A stretch of 64,000 nt of DNA from Aggregicoccus sp. 17bor-14 (GTDB lineage Bacteria; Myxococcota; Myxococcia; Myxococcales; Myxococcaceae), in NCBI RefSeq assembly GCF_009659535.1, contig NZ_VJZZ01000004.1, positions 372,001-436,000 of the forward strand. The letters run 5' to 3'. The notes below the pieces were generated by a model. It saw nothing but the letters and a program-made list of their open reading frames with translations, was not told where the DNA came from and made no database searches. The translations under genes and the position numbers were made by a program. Numbering within the stretch: the stretch's first letter is position 1; the number at the start of each line of letters is the position of its first letter. Below, in pieces: positions 15,938 to 25,437 of this stretch.

Positions 15938-17197
15938 TCACTCGAGCCCGCGCGCGGCGAGCTCCTCGTCGTCCTCACCGCGCAGGTGCCCCACCTCGTG
16001 GAGCAGCGTGACCTGGATCTGCTCGAGCAGCTCCGCCCGGCTGGTCACGGCGCGCGCCAGGTTCTTGCGGTACAGGGCCACCGAGCGGCAAGGACTTTCG
16101 CTCCCGTCACAGGGCTCATCGAGCGGAGGGCCGCGGAACAGCCCCAGGATGGTGGGCGAGAGCGGCGGCTCGCCCGAGAGCAGGTCCGCATCCGCCGGCA
16201 CGTCCTCGGCCGTGACCGGGATGCCCTCCAGGTCCTTGCGCATGTCCGCGGGCAGCGCCGCCACGGCGCGCGCCACCTCCGCCTGGAACTCCGGGACGCC
16301 GAGCAGCTGGGGCGCGGGGAACTCGTCCGGGGAGAGCGCGCGGGCCCGGTCCAGGTGGGCCTGCGCCTCCTTCAGCTTCCCCTCGCGCTCGAGCAGCAGG
16401 CCCAGGTGATGGTGCGCGTGGGCGCCGCGCTCCGGGTCGTCCAGCAGCGCGGTGAAGGCGGCCTTGGCCTCCTTGAAGCGGCACAGCTCGAAGAGCGCGA
16501 GCGCGCGCTCGTACGCGGCCTCGCGGTCCTTGGGCTCGCGCGCGAGCACCAGCGCCGCGCGCTCGAGCGCCTCGGCCGAGCGGCCCAGGTCGTTGAGCGC
16601 CATGGCCGCGAGCAGCGCGAAGTCCGCGAGCTGCTCGGGGCGCTTCACGGACTCGGAGAGGCCGCGCTCGGCGTAGAGCAGCCCCAGCTCGTCGTGCTCG
16701 CGGCTGCTCGCGAGCTGGACGATGTACAGGTGCGCCGCGCCCCACAGCGCATTGGTGTTGCCCGGCTCCAGCGCGAGCGCGCGCGCGAAGGCGAGCTGCG
16801 CCTCGGCATCCTGCTCCAGCGCCGCGAGCGCGAGGCCGCGCTCGGCGTGCGCGTCCGCGCTGTCGGGCTCGAGCGCCGCGGCGCGCGCCGCGCAGCTGAG
16901 CGCCTCGGCGTAGTGCTGGGCGTCGTAGTGGGCGCGCGCGGCCTCGAGCGGCGGGGCGCCTCCGTCCTTGCACACCGCGAGCGGCTGCACGTGCGGGTGC
17001 GGCTCGCCGCGCGGGGGCTCGCGGACCTCAGGCGTGCGCTCGGGCGTCGTGCGCTCGGGCGCGGCGGGGACGGCAGCGGCGGCCGCGCGGGGAGCCTCCG
17101 GCTGGGTGCGCTGGCAGCCCGCCGCGGCGAGCAGCAGGGCGAGGGCGAGGGCACGCCTGGGCGTGGTGAGAGGGCCGCGGAGCCGGCGCGTCGACAT
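15938..17197 (-). CDS. TPR lipoprotein with C-terminal minimal metallopeptidase domain
   Basis: The protein is 419 residues. A lipoprotein signal ends [10 protein letters not shown] Pro/Glu-rich linker follows, then TPR units from about 75 to 300 (for example [20 protein letters not shown]). The last 110 residues resemble the small zincin family PF06262: [20 protein letters not shown] then [19 protein letters not shown], with zinc motif HEVGH. The family is normally a stand-alone cytosolic protein of about 120 residues, so an outer-membrane TPR fusion is unusual. Protease activity is not established. It lies 7 nt upstream of the rRNA methyltransferase gene. Confidence 0.82.
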   Translation of the reverse strand: MSTRRLRGPLTTPRRALALALLLAAAGCQRTQPEAPRAAAAAVPAAPERTTPERTPEVREPPRGEPHPHVQPLAVCKDGGAPPLEAARAHYDAQHYAEALSCAARAAALEPDSADAHAERGLALAALEQDAEAQLAFARALALEPGNTNALWGAAHLYIVQLASSREHDELGLLYAERGLSESVKRPEQLADFALLAAMALNDLGRSAEALERAALVLAREPKDREAAYERALALFELCRFKEAKAAFTALLDDPERGAHAHHHLGLLLEREGKLKEAQAHLDRARALSPDEFPAPQLLGVPEFQAEVARAVAALPADMRKDLEGIPVTAEDVPADADLLSGEPPLSPTILGLFRGPPLDEPCDGSESPCRSVALYRKNLARAVTSRAELLEQIQVTLLHEVGHLRGEDDEELAARGLE

Positions 17198-17318
17198 AGG
17201 GCCCGGCAGGCTACGGCATCGCGTCGATGGGGGAAAGCTGGGGGAAGGCCGGGCGCGCGGCGCCTGCCCCCTCGCTCCGTTGGCGCCGGCCGCCTGCACG
17301 ATTACGGTAGGTCCCACC

Positions 17319-17897
17319 ATGCGTGAGCTCATCCTCGCCTCCACCTCCCCTGCCCGCCGCGCGCTGATGGACGGGCTGGGGCTGCCCTACCGCACCGAGG
17401 CGCCCGGCGTGGACGAGGCCGTCTCCCCCACCCTCGGCGCACGAGAGGCCGTCCGACTGCTCGCCCAGCGCAAGGCGCAGGCGGTGAGCGCGCGCCACCC
17501 GCAGGCCTGGGTGCTGGGCGCGGACCAGCTGGTGGAGGTGGAGGGCGAGGTGCTCGCGAAGCCCCCCACGCGCGAGGCCGCGCGAAGGCAGCTGGGCCAG
17601 CTGCTGGGCCGGACGCACGCCATCTGCACCGGGGTGTGCCTGCTGGGGCCGGGGCACGCCGCGCAGGCGGTGGAGGTGAGCCTGCTCTCGTTCTATCCGG
17701 TGGGTGAGGCGGAGCTGGAGCACTACCTGGACACCGGCGAGTGGGAGGGCTGCGCGGGCAGCTACCGCGTGGAGGGGCGGGGGCAGGCGCTGCTGCAGCG
17801 GCTCGAGGGCGACCGCACGAACGTGCAGGGGCTGCCCATGCTCACCGTGGTGCGGATGCTGCGCGAGGCGGGCTTCGACCTCTTCGCCACGCGTTGA
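17319..17897 (+). CDS. maf: Maf-family nucleoside triphosphate pyrophosphatase
   Basis: Maf proteins hydrolyse dTTP, UTP or 7-methyl-GTP to monophosphates. The protein is 192 residues. The N-terminal [17 protein letters not shown] holds the nucleotide-binding Ser-x-Arg-Arg signature. [17 protein letters not shown] has the catalytic Asp, and [15 protein letters not shown] matches the family loop. The ATG at 17319 lies directly before the first strand. It is divergent from the TPR-metallopeptidase lipoprotein gene, with a 121-nt gap. Confidence 0.92.
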   Translation: MRELILASTSPARRALMDGLGLPYRTEAPGVDEAVSPTLGAREAVRLLAQRKAQAVSARHPQAWVLGADQLVEVEGEVLAKPPTREAARRQLGQLLGRTHAICTGVCLLGPGHAAQAVEVSLLSFYPVGEAELEHYLDTGEWEGCAGSYRVEGRGQALLQRLEGDRTNVQGLPMLTVVRMLREAGFDLFATR

Positions 17898-17957
17898 GTG
17901 CTGCGTGCGCGGTGCGCACCCCGGCGCGCACAACAGCGCACGCTGTGGGCCCGCGCC

Positions 17958-17985
17958 TACCTCGCAACGTTTGCGTACCTCGCAA
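17958..17985. repeat. Direct repeat upstream of the plus-strand pilin operon
   Basis: The 10-mer TACCTCGCAA occurs at 17958-17967 and again at 17976-17985, 18 bp apart start to start. The interval between the copies contains a near-palindrome, CGCAACGTTTGCG. It lies 65-90 bp upstream of the candidate promoter at 18049, so it could be an activator site. No regulator is identified. Confidence 0.45.
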
Positions 17986-18048
17986 GAAGTAGCCTGCTCG
18001 GGAGGGGTCTCGGCGGGCGGAAGCCAGCGATTTCCGTGATGTTGAAGG

Positions 18049-18064
18049 GTGCACTACTCTTGCA
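18049..18064 (+). promoter_or_regulatory. Possible sigma54-type promoter of pilin operon 1
   Basis: GTGCAC-N5-TTGCA has the TTGCA -12 half and correct spacing for sigma54, but TG instead of GG at -24. Transcription would start near 18075, close to the fimT start codon, so the fit is imperfect. The short palindrome GGCAC/GTGCC at 18065-18079 follows it. Confidence 0.3.
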
Positions 18065-18079
18065 GGCACCTTGAGTGCC

Positions 18080-18712
18080 ATGAGAGTGCAGATGCAACGC
18101 GGTTTCACCCTGCTGGAGATCGCCATCGCGCTGGCGATCGTCACGACCCTCGCAGGGCTCAGCTACGCCGCGCTCGGCAACATGAAGAAGCGCGCCACCT
18201 ACTCGAACGCGACCACCGAGGTGGCCCAGGCGCTGCGGCGCATGCGCGCCGAGGCGGTGGGCCGCGGGATCACCACGGCGTTCGTCGTGGACACCACCGG
18301 CAAGCGGTGGTGGGGCGTGCAGGCGCCCGCGGCCGGCTTCAACCTGGACACCTTCGACCCGACCGCGCCCGGCACGGTGCTCGCGTCCGGCACGCTGCCT
18401 TCGGACGTGAGCTTCGCGGCGTCCTCCTACGCGGCGCTCCCGGCGCCCTTCGCCCAGGTGCCCGTCACCACGGCGCAGGGGGCCTCGCTGGCCTCGTGCA
18501 GCTTCTGCAAGTCCTCCGGCACGAACTCGGGCTTCGGCGCGGTGCTCTTCACCTCGAACGGCGCGGCCTCGTTCGCCGGAGCGAGCGCCGCCTCCTCGCC
18601 GACGGTGATCGGCCAGCAGTTCAGCATCAAGGGCACCACCGGCAACCTCACCCGCACCTTCACGGTGGCCGTCATCCGGCGCTCCGGTGTCATCGAGGTC
18701 TTCGAGCAATGA
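18080..18712 (+). CDS. FimT/GspH-type minor pilin (cluster 1)
   Basis: This 210-residue type IV prepilin-like protein has a short basic leader MRVQMQRG. It is cut before FTLLE, leaving the Glu5 mature pilin signature and a hydrophobic helix (IAIALAIVTTLAGLSYAAL). The globular part has a CSFC pair, also present in the second cluster's FimT (CSFC near its C-terminal third). FimT/FimU proteins join the minor-pilin complex that primes pilus assembly. Starts at 18080 or 18092 are both possible. It overlaps pilV by ATGA and heads a five-gene operon ending in pilY1. Confidence 0.88.
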   Translation: MRVQMQRGFTLLEIAIALAIVTTLAGLSYAALGNMKKRATYSNATTEVAQALRRMRAEAVGRGITTAFVVDTTGKRWWGVQAPAAGFNLDTFDPTAPGTVLASGTLPSDVSFAASSYAALPAPFAQVPVTTAQGASLASCSFCKSSGTNSGFGAVLFTSNGAASFAGASAASSPTVIGQQFSIKGTTGNLTRTFTVAVIRRSGVIEVFEQ

Positions 18713-19260
18713 GCACGCACTCGCGCCGCCTTGCCGCCCAGCGCGGCACCACGCTGGTGGAGGCCATGATCGCCATGGGCGTGGTGCTCGTGGGTCTGCT
18801 GGGCTTCGCCTCGCTGCAGATCATCACGTCGCGCGCCAACGTCTTCAACAAGCGCATGGCGCAGGCCACCACCGTCGCCCAGGAGCTCGCCGAGAACATG
18901 CGGGGCTGGCCCTACGCGGACAGCCGGCTGTCTCCCGGCACCGCCATCACCTCGCTCGCCGACACCAATCTCACCAGCGGCTGGGACCTGGGACGCGCCG
19001 CGACCCCGAGCCCCACCCCGCAGTTCTCCGACAGCGTGCTGACGGCCGCGAACTACCGGGGCCTGGCCCTGGACGCGGACCGCGACGGGACGGCGGAGTT
19101 CACCCGCTACTGGAACGTGTACGCCGCGAACCTCACGGGCGGTGGCCAGGCCAACGGCAAGCTCATCCAGATCATCGTGCGCTGGAAGGAGCCCGGCCTC
19201 GGCTTCCGCCAGGTGACCACCATGGCCTACAAGCCCAACCCCCAGGCCGTCTTCCAATGA
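18709..19260 (+). CDS. pilV: PilV-type minor pilin (cluster 1)
   Basis: This 183-residue protein has prepilin leader MSTHSRRLAAQRG and mature start TTLVEAMIAMGVVLVGLLGF, the PilV pattern with Glu5. The globular part follows. It overlaps the upstream fimT stop and the downstream pilW start by ATGA on both sides, so the genes are tightly coupled. It is a likely member of the pilus-tip minor-pilin complex with FimT, PilW, PilX and PilY1. Confidence 0.88.
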   Translation: MSTHSRRLAAQRGTTLVEAMIAMGVVLVGLLGFASLQIITSRANVFNKRMAQATTVAQELAENMRGWPYADSRLSPGTAITSLADTNLTSGWDLGRAATPSPTPQFSDSVLTAANYRGLALDADRDGTAEFTRYWNVYAANLTGGGQANGKLIQIIVRWKEPGLGFRQVTTMAYKPNPQAVFQ

Positions 19261-20486
19261 GTGCTCGCCCCTCGCGTCCCCGCGGCTTCACGCTGCTGGA
19301 GCTGATCATCGCCTCGTCGATCATGTTCATCACGATCGGCATGGCGTCCATGGCCTTCCTCAGCCAGAACAAGAACCTGCAGGCGATGGACATGTCGCGC
19401 GTGGCGAGCGAGTCCAGCCGCGACGCGCTGCTGCAGCTGGAGACCTCGCTGCGCAGCGCCGGCTGGGGCATCGACCCGCGCAACGCGCTCGACTTCAAGT
19501 ACCTGTGCCCCACCGCGCCCTGCCGCGACAAGACCGATGGCCCCGACGAGCTGGTCTTCGTCTCGCGAAACCCCAGCTACCGGATGGAGAGCAACACCGG
19601 CACCTGCACGGCCCCCTCGACCGGTGGCGGCGCCACCGGCAGCTGCTACTGGGGCAATGCGTGGCCGGTGGACAGCGCGAACCTCACCGCCACCACCCCC
19701 ACCGTCACCATCACCCTGCGCGCGAACCAGGTGCTGGAGAAGGGGCGCGTCGTCCAGGTGATGTGCCAGGGCGCCACGAAGCCCGTGATGCTCACGCTCT
19801 CGGCGCGCTACTCCGCGGGCGCCAGCGCGACCGCGGTCACCCTGACCCCTGACACCGTCGACAGCGCTCCCTACAACAACCTCACGGACCTGAAGGCGGA
19901 CAACTGCCACGGCGCGGTCACCGCGAGCGTCTTCCTCGTGGACCGCTACCGCTACTTCGTGGCGACGCCCAACGGCAGCCCGGATCCCTGGCTCATGCTC
20001 GACACGGGCCTGGACCTCAACGGCACCTCGCCCGCCACCGGCGTGGACGAGGCCGACTGGGTGCCCATCGCGCGCAACGTGGTGGACATGCAGGTGGCCT
20101 ACATGGTGCCGCCGACCGGCGGCGTCACCAACTACCCGGACGCCAACTCCGACTGGATCATCGGAAACAGCGGCGGCCCTGAGGAGCCGGCGTACGGCAG
20201 CGTGACGGTGGGCGGGACCACCTACGCCCCGCCCACCTACTCCACCCCCGCCGCCGACCTCTCCCGCTTCACCAAGAACGAGGCGAACGTGCGCGGCGTC
20301 CGGGTGACCCTCACGCTGCGCTCGGTGCGCACGGACGCGAACCGCGGTGCCACCTGGGCCGGCGACTCGCTCGATGGCGCGGAGAACCGCACCACCCCAG
20401 TCCAGATCCAGGGCCGCAAGCTCTACACCGCCCAGACCCAGGTCTCGCTCCGCAACATGGAATCGCGGAGTAACTTCACCTTCTAG
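19257..20486 (+). CDS. pilW: PilW-type minor pilin (cluster 1)
   Basis: The protein has 409 residues. Leader MSARPSRPRG is followed by FTLLELIIASSIMFITIGMA, with Glu5. It is a large minor pilin with a PilW-like C-terminal half (WVPIARNVVDMQVAYMVPP, then a variable loop and VRGVRVTLTLRSVRTD). The equivalent protein in cluster 2 has the same VENFQVAYVM and VRAVRVSFTVRS elements. It should sit in the tip complex between the pilin fibre and PilX/PilY1. Confidence 0.9.
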   Translation: MSARPSRPRGFTLLELIIASSIMFITIGMASMAFLSQNKNLQAMDMSRVASESSRDALLQLETSLRSAGWGIDPRNALDFKYLCPTAPCRDKTDGPDELVFVSRNPSYRMESNTGTCTAPSTGGGATGSCYWGNAWPVDSANLTATTPTVTITLRANQVLEKGRVVQVMCQGATKPVMLTLSARYSAGASATAVTLTPDTVDSAPYNNLTDLKADNCHGAVTASVFLVDRYRYFVATPNGSPDPWLMLDTGLDLNGTSPATGVDEADWVPIARNVVDMQVAYMVPPTGGVTNYPDANSDWIIGNSGGPEEPAYGSVTVGGTTYAPPTYSTPAADLSRFTKNEANVRGVRVTLTLRSVRTDANRGATWAGDSLDGAENRTTPVQIQGRKLYTAQTQVSLRNMESRSNFTF

Positions 20487-20501
20487 TTCCTGGAGTATCC
20501 C

Positions 20502-21008
20502 ATGCGCAGTCCCCTCCCGGGCGCGCGCCGGGCCGAGCGAGGTTCGGCCCTGCTGCTCGCCGTCATGCTGGTCCTCGTCCTCGCCATCGTGGGGCTCGCC
20601 ATCGCGAACCGCGCCTCGAGCGAGGGCGAGTCCGTCTCGGCCAAGCGCCACCACGATGCCTCGGTCAGCTGCGCGGACACCGCGCGCGAGCTGCTGATGA
20701 GCAAGTTCAGCGCCTACGGCGCCTCGCCCACGCAGGTGACGCTCAGCGAGTCCGTGAACGATCACACGCTGGCGACCGGCCACTATGACCTCTCGGGGGC
20801 GACGGTGACGTCGGTGGTGGCCGTCACGTCGGGCTCCGCGCAGTCGCAGATCGGCGTGAGTGACGTGTCCAACCGCATCGCCAAGGCCGGCTTGGGCGGC
20901 CAGGTGTACCGGATGACGGTGGTCTGCTCGAGTAGCGCGCCGGGCAGCACCGCGGACGGCGGGTTCCGCCAGAGCGAAGTCGAGTACCTGGTCCGCTTCG
21001 GACTGTGA
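20502..21008 (+). CDS. pilX: PilX-type minor pilin (cluster 1)
   Basis: The protein has 168 residues, with leader MRSPLPGARRAERG then SALLLAVMLVLVLAIVGLAI. Position 5 of the mature protein is Leu rather than Glu, as in PilX_N and GspK-type tip pseudopilins. The C-terminal half has conserved Cys residues (SCADTARELL and MTVVCSSS). It is the first gene of the operon with a spacer (15 nt) rather than an overlap upstream. It overlaps the possible GTG of pilY1 downstream. Confidence 0.85.
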   Translation: MRSPLPGARRAERGSALLLAVMLVLVLAIVGLAIANRASSEGESVSAKRHHDASVSCADTARELLMSKFSAYGASPTQVTLSESVNDHTLATGHYDLSGATVTSVVAVTSGSAQSQIGVSDVSNRIAKAGLGGQVYRMTVVCSSSAPGSTADGGFRQSEVEYLVRFGL

Positions 21009-21019
21009 GGGCAGACACC

Positions 21020-24000
21020 ATGCGACGCCTCTTCCACTTCACCACCGCCGCCGCCGCGCTGCTGCTCGCCTCCTCCGCGCTCGCCTCCAACGAGGACGAC
21101 ACCGCGTGCTGGAACCGCGACGTCGAGCGGTTGGACTTCTTCTCGAACCCGCCCGAGCGCGGTGACAACCAGTTCTTCACCGGCACCTCGGCCCAGGGCA
21201 GCAACACCAACGTCACGCTGGTCTACCCGGCCAAGGCGTCGATGAAGCAGTTCACCCACCGCATGTACAGCATCCGCCAGGCCGGCACCGGCTGCGCGAA
21301 CACGTACCTGAACGGGCTCACCTACTTCATGAGCACCAACGTGGCGCCGCCCACGGGTGCCGCGGCCCTGCAGGGCACGTACAAGAACAGCTCGACCGTC
21401 AGCTACCCGGACCCGGGCCCCACCTACGCGGGCGGCGGCGGCCAGAGCGATGGCCTCACCCCGGGCAACGCCTACCGCTATCTCACGTGGCCGGCCAACG
21501 GCTCGGCGGCGGGTGAGACCTTCGACACGGCGTGCACCAATGCCGGCGGTTCGTCGCAGAAGAACGCCTGCCGCGCTTGCTTGGACAGCAACGGCTACTG
21601 GATCAACCCCGTCCCCAACCCGACCGACAATTCCACGCAGGCCGTGTTCACCGGCAAGTTCCTGCGCTTCCACCCGCCCAAGTGGACCCTGTTGAGCCTC
21701 GCCTACAAGCGCCTGGTGAACGGCCCGCTGCTCGCGTCCCTGCGCGAGGCGGTGGTGGCCACGAACGGCGCCACCGGCGGCCAGGTGGTGCAGAAGATGC
21801 TCCCCCAGTCCTGCCAGGGCCAGGGCCGTCCGCTGAACCAGAAGCTCGGGGCCATCGACTCGCTCAGCTACGCGAGCAGCGCGAACCCCACGGCGGAGAT
21901 GCTCTTCAACACGGGCTGGTACATGGATGGGCAGCCCTCCAGCTGGTACGTGGCGAGCAGCGCCTCGCAGACCACCATTCCCGGCGCCGCCATGGCGAAC
22001 GGCAGCAGCGGCCCCTGCCCCGGCGGCTGCGCGGGTGACTTCATCGTCCTCTTCACCGACGGGCGCGGAGATACGGCGAACCCGCGCTGCACGAAGAACG
22101 CCCTGGGCATCCTGCCGGGCTACTGCAACGCGGAGCAGCAGTGCACCACGGTGGGCATGGGCACGGAGGACGACGGCAACGAGTTCCTCAACCCGACCTG
22201 GCCTGCGCTCTCGAGCATCACGGGCGCGGGCAGCCGCCAGTCCTCCACCAATACCTGCGACATGGACTTCGCGGACGACGTGGCGCGCTGGCTCAACACG
22301 CGCGCCTCTCCGGCGCCGCGCATCAGGACCTACGTGGTGGGCATCGGCGAGCGCAGCAGCCCCGCCGGGGAGATGCTCGGCCTGGACGAGATCGCCTCCG
22401 CGGGAGGCACCCAGTCCGCGCTCATCGCGGACGAGTTCGAGGACCTGGAGAACAACATCAAGAACGTGCTGGTGAGCATCATCTCGCGCGCCACCTCGTT
22501 CTCCGCCGCCGCCATCACCTCGGTGCAGACGCGCGGCTCCACCTCGGCGTTCATCCCGCGCTTCCGCCCCTCGGACGGCCCGCAGTGGTCCGGAACGCTC
22601 ACCCGCTTCGAGCTGTACAACGAGTTCACCGCCGGCTGCACCGCCGCCAACTACGGCACCGACGGCGGCCTCAACCCGAACGGCAACCGCAGCTGCGCGG
22701 ACCTCTACCTGCGCGACCGCAACGGGAAGTACGTGGGTGAGAACGCGAACGGCGACTTCGTGGAGCTGGACACGAGCCAGCCCTACGGCACCAACGGCTG
22801 GCCCATCAAGACCAAGGCGGACGGCGGCGACTACCCGGCGACGCCCATCTGGGAGGCCTCCGCGAACCTCACCGCCCGCACCGAGGCGCTGCTCGGGGCG
22901 GCGGACGGCGGCGCCGCCACCACCCAGACGGCCCGGCGCATCTTCACGGTCGCGCCCAGCGGGAGCGTGGGCAGCTACGGCACCGGCCTCGTGGACTTCA
23001 CCTTTGCCAACAGGGCCAACATCACGCCCCTGCTCAGGCTGGGTGGGTACCAGGGCGAGCTCTGCACGACGCTCGGCGCGCTCACGCGCCACACGTACAC
23101 CTCGGACGACGACTGCACCGCGGACGTGATCCGCTTCATGCATGGCGAGAACGTGCTGAGCCAGCTGCAGGTGCTGGCGGACGGCGGGAGCGTCACGCCG
23201 CGGGCGCGCCCCAAGATCCTCGGCGACATCTTCCACTCCACGCCCGTGCTGGTGACGCCGCCCGCGGCCACCTTCCTCTGCGACACGGGCCTCATCAACC
23301 AGTGCGTGCCCTCGCTCTACAGCACCACGCTCACGCCGGGCGGCGTGGCGGCCTACAACTCCTACGCCTCGACGTGGGCGCAGCGGCAGCAGTTCGTGCT
23401 GGTCGCGGCCAACGACGGCATGCTGCACGCCTTCAACGCGGGCAACTACCAGGCGGCCACCACCGACGGCGGCGTGAGCAGCTTCGACCTCGGCACCGGC
23501 GACGAGCTGTGGGCCTTCATCCCGCCCGACATGCTCCCCAAGCTCATCCGCTACATCATCGGCGAGCGCCACGAGCTGCTGGTGGACGGCACGCCCATGG
23601 TGCGCGACATCTGGGCGGACGGCAGCGGCAGCACGACCACGAAGGACAACCTGAAGCAGGCGGACGAGTTCCACACCGTGGCGATCGTGGGCAAGCGCGA
23701 GGGTGGCCGTGGCTACTTCGCGCTGGACGTCACCGACCCCACCTCCCCGCGCTTCCTCTGGTCCTCCCCTACCCCGGGCACCACCGAGTCGCTGGAGATG
23801 GGCGAGTCCTGGAACGACCTGGGCCCGGGCGCCGCGCCGATCGGGCCCATCGCCCAGGCCTACACGGGCACCGGGACCGCGCCCTTCAGCGTGGGCACCA
23901 CCCCCGCCATCGAGCGCTACATCGTGGCGGTGGGCGGCGGCTTCGACCCCGCGTACCTGCGCGGCCGCTCGGTCCACATGCTCGACGCCTGGACCGGGGC

Positions 24001-25387
24001 GCAGGTGTACCGCTTCGCCCGAAGCGACGCCGGGGCGGGGACGGACGAGGTGCGCCAGCGCCTGATGCCGGTGGCCGCGCCGCCCTCGCTCGTGGACAGC
24101 GACCAGGACGGGCTCTTCGACCTGGCCGTGGTGGGTGACACCGGCGGTCAGATCTGGGTGATGAACCTGAAGGCCCCGGGGACGCCCAACACTGCGGGCC
24201 TGTACACCAACTGGTACGGCGCCCGCGCCTTCGTGCAGCTCAAGGGCAGCTCCTACTCGCAGCGCAGCCCCTTCTTCCAGCGCGCCGTGGTGGCGAGCCT
24301 GCCGTCCGGCGAGCTGCGCATCCTCGTGGGCTCGGGCAACCGCGACCAGATCAAGGACCCGAACGGCGGTTCGTGCGGCCTCGCGAACCTCACGGCCTGC
24401 ATCCGCAAGGGCTGCAGCGTCTCCGTCCAGGCGACGAAGTACCGGTTCGGCAGCTCGCCCACGGGTGGCACCAGCGGCCACTACGCCACCGGGAGCTGGA
24501 GCCTCGATGCCGGCTCCACGGACGTGCCGTCGGGGAGCTTCAGCAAGGACAGCGCCAGCAGCCCGAGCGCCAGCTGCAGTGACGTGGTGGACGTGAACAT
24601 CAACTACGGCATCACCTGCAGCACCACGCTGGACGGCGGCTCGGCGACCTACGCCGCGCCGGCGTACTGCGACTGGGGCGGCACGGACGGTGGCGTCCAG
24701 TGTCCCGTGGACACCGGCCGCCCGCTGGGCACCAAGGTCGAGACGGTGGCCAACACCGTGACGAAGACGCGCTTCTACTCGTTGAAGCTCTTCGACACGA
24801 CGGGCAACCGCGCGCGCTTCACCACGGCCACGCAGGCCAAGACCTACGACGACTACGCCCTGTCGGACTCGACGCTCAAGAACGCGGCGAGCCAGGTCTC
24901 CTCCGCGAGCGACGACGGCTGGTACCTGGACCACAGCAACGCGAACACCGCGAGCTACGTGGGCGACGAGCGCACGGCGAGCTCGGCGCTGCTGCTGGGC
25001 GGGTGCGTGCTGTGGAACACGCTGGTGCCGAACGCGAACACCACCATCGCGTGCGGGCAGACCACGCTGCCTCCGGACACCGCCTACATCTACCAGGCCG
25101 ATGCGATCACCGGCGCCATCTCGTGCGGCACCGCCGGTGGCTCCACCTACACGGCGACCGCCCGCTCCGTGCAGCGCACGACCTACATCGCGCCGCAGCA
25201 GCCGGCCCCGGTGATCTCGGTCAACGCGAACACGGGCGAGATCCTCTACAGCGGCGTGTCCATCGAGCCCGGCGCTCCGCCCATGTCCGTGTCCGTGGGC
25301 GCCGGCGATCTCATGGGCCCCATCCACTGGCTCGAGGTCCCGCGCAACGTGCACGACTGCCGCCACAACGGCACGAACTGCAACTGA
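21020..25387 (+). CDS. pilY1: PilY1 pilus-tip protein (cluster 1), MIDAS lost
   Basis: The protein has 1455 residues with a signal peptide ending near SSALA (residue 22). The ATG at 21020 has GAGGG just upstream, and an in-frame GTG at 21005 is less likely. The N-terminal half is VWA-like (NVTLVYPAKASM, FIVLFTDGRGD), but the MIDAS DxSxS reads PAKAS at 70-74. The C-terminal PilY1 propeller is clear: RPKILGDIFHSTPV, LVAANDGMLHAFNAG, ELWAFIPPDMLPKL and GYFALDVTDPTSP. A full calcium loop, DSDQDGLFD, is at 1026-1034. PilY1 primes pilus assembly with the minor pilins and acts as a tip adhesin. Confidence 0.93.
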   Translation: MRRLFHFTTAAAALLLASSALASNEDDTACWNRDVERLDFFSNPPERGDNQFFTGTSAQGSNTNVTLVYPAKASMKQFTHRMYSIRQAGTGCANTYLNGLTYFMSTNVAPPTGAAALQGTYKNSSTVSYPDPGPTYAGGGGQSDGLTPGNAYRYLTWPANGSAAGETFDTACTNAGGSSQKNACRACLDSNGYWINPVPNPTDNSTQAVFTGKFLRFHPPKWTLLSLAYKRLVNGPLLASLREAVVATNGATGGQVVQKMLPQSCQGQGRPLNQKLGAIDSLSYASSANPTAEMLFNTGWYMDGQPSSWYVASSASQTTIPGAAMANGSSGPCPGGCAGDFIVLFTDGRGDTANPRCTKNALGILPGYCNAEQQCTTVGMGTEDDGNEFLNPTWPALSSITGAGSRQSSTNTCDMDFADDVARWLNTRASPAPRIRTYVVGIGERSSPAGEMLGLDEIASAGGTQSALIADEFEDLENNIKNVLVSIISRATSFSAAAITSVQTRGSTSAFIPRFRPSDGPQWSGTLTRFELYNEFTAGCTAANYGTDGGLNPNGNRSCADLYLRDRNGKYVGENANGDFVELDTSQPYGTNGWPIKTKADGGDYPATPIWEASANLTARTEALLGAADGGAATTQTARRIFTVAPSGSVGSYGTGLVDFTFANRANITPLLRLGGYQGELCTTLGALTRHTYTSDDDCTADVIRFMHGENVLSQLQVLADGGSVTPRARPKILGDIFHSTPVLVTPPAATFLCDTGLINQCVPSLYSTTLTPGGVAAYNSYASTWAQRQQFVLVAANDGMLHAFNAGNYQAATTDGGVSSFDLGTGDELWAFIPPDMLPKLIRYIIGERHELLVDGTPMVRDIWADGSGSTTTKDNLKQADEFHTVAIVGKREGGRGYFALDVTDPTSPRFLWSSPTPGTTESLEMGESWNDLGPGAAPIGPIAQAYTGTGTAPFSVGTTPAIERYIVAVGGGFDPAYLRGRSVHMLDAWTGAQVYRFARSDAGAGTDEVRQRLMPVAAPPSLVDSDQDGLFDLAVVGDTGGQIWVMNLKAPGTPNTAGLYTNWYGARAFVQLKGSSYSQRSPFFQRAVVASLPSGELRILVGSGNRDQIKDPNGGSCGLANLTACIRKGCSVSVQATKYRFGSSPTGGTSGHYATGSWSLDAGSTDVPSGSFSKDSASSPSASCSDVVDVNINYGITCSTTLDGGSATYAAPAYCDWGGTDGGVQCPVDTGRPLGTKVETVANTVTKTRFYSLKLFDTTGNRARFTTATQAKTYDDYALSDSTLKNAASQVSSASDDGWYLDHSNANTASYVGDERTASSALLLGGCVLWNTLVPNANTTIACGQTTLPPDTAYIYQADAITGAISCGTAGGSTYTATARSVQRTTYIAPQQPAPVISVNANTGEILYSGVSIEPGAPPMSVSVGAGDLMGPIHWLEVPRNVHDCRHNGTNCN

Positions 25388-25388
25388 C

Positions 25389-25437
25389 CTACCCCCGCTC
25401 CGTGGCGCGCCGACCGGGCGCGCCGCGGAGTAGGTAG
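25389..25437. terminator. GC hairpin between the two pilY1 genes
   Basis: A nearly symmetric hairpin has arms CTACC (25389-25393)/GGTAG (25433-25437), CTCCG/CGGAG and GGCGCGCC/GGCGCGCC around a 5-nt loop. It begins 2 nt after the pilY1 stop codon. There is no T run, so it is either a U-independent terminator or an mRNA 3' end stabiliser. Confidence 0.5.

Noticed and set aside
18071-18079. TTG at 18071 as the start of the first minor pilin
   Set aside because: The ATG at 18080 gives a more typical prepilin leader and TTG has no ribosome-binding site. A start at 18092 remains possible.
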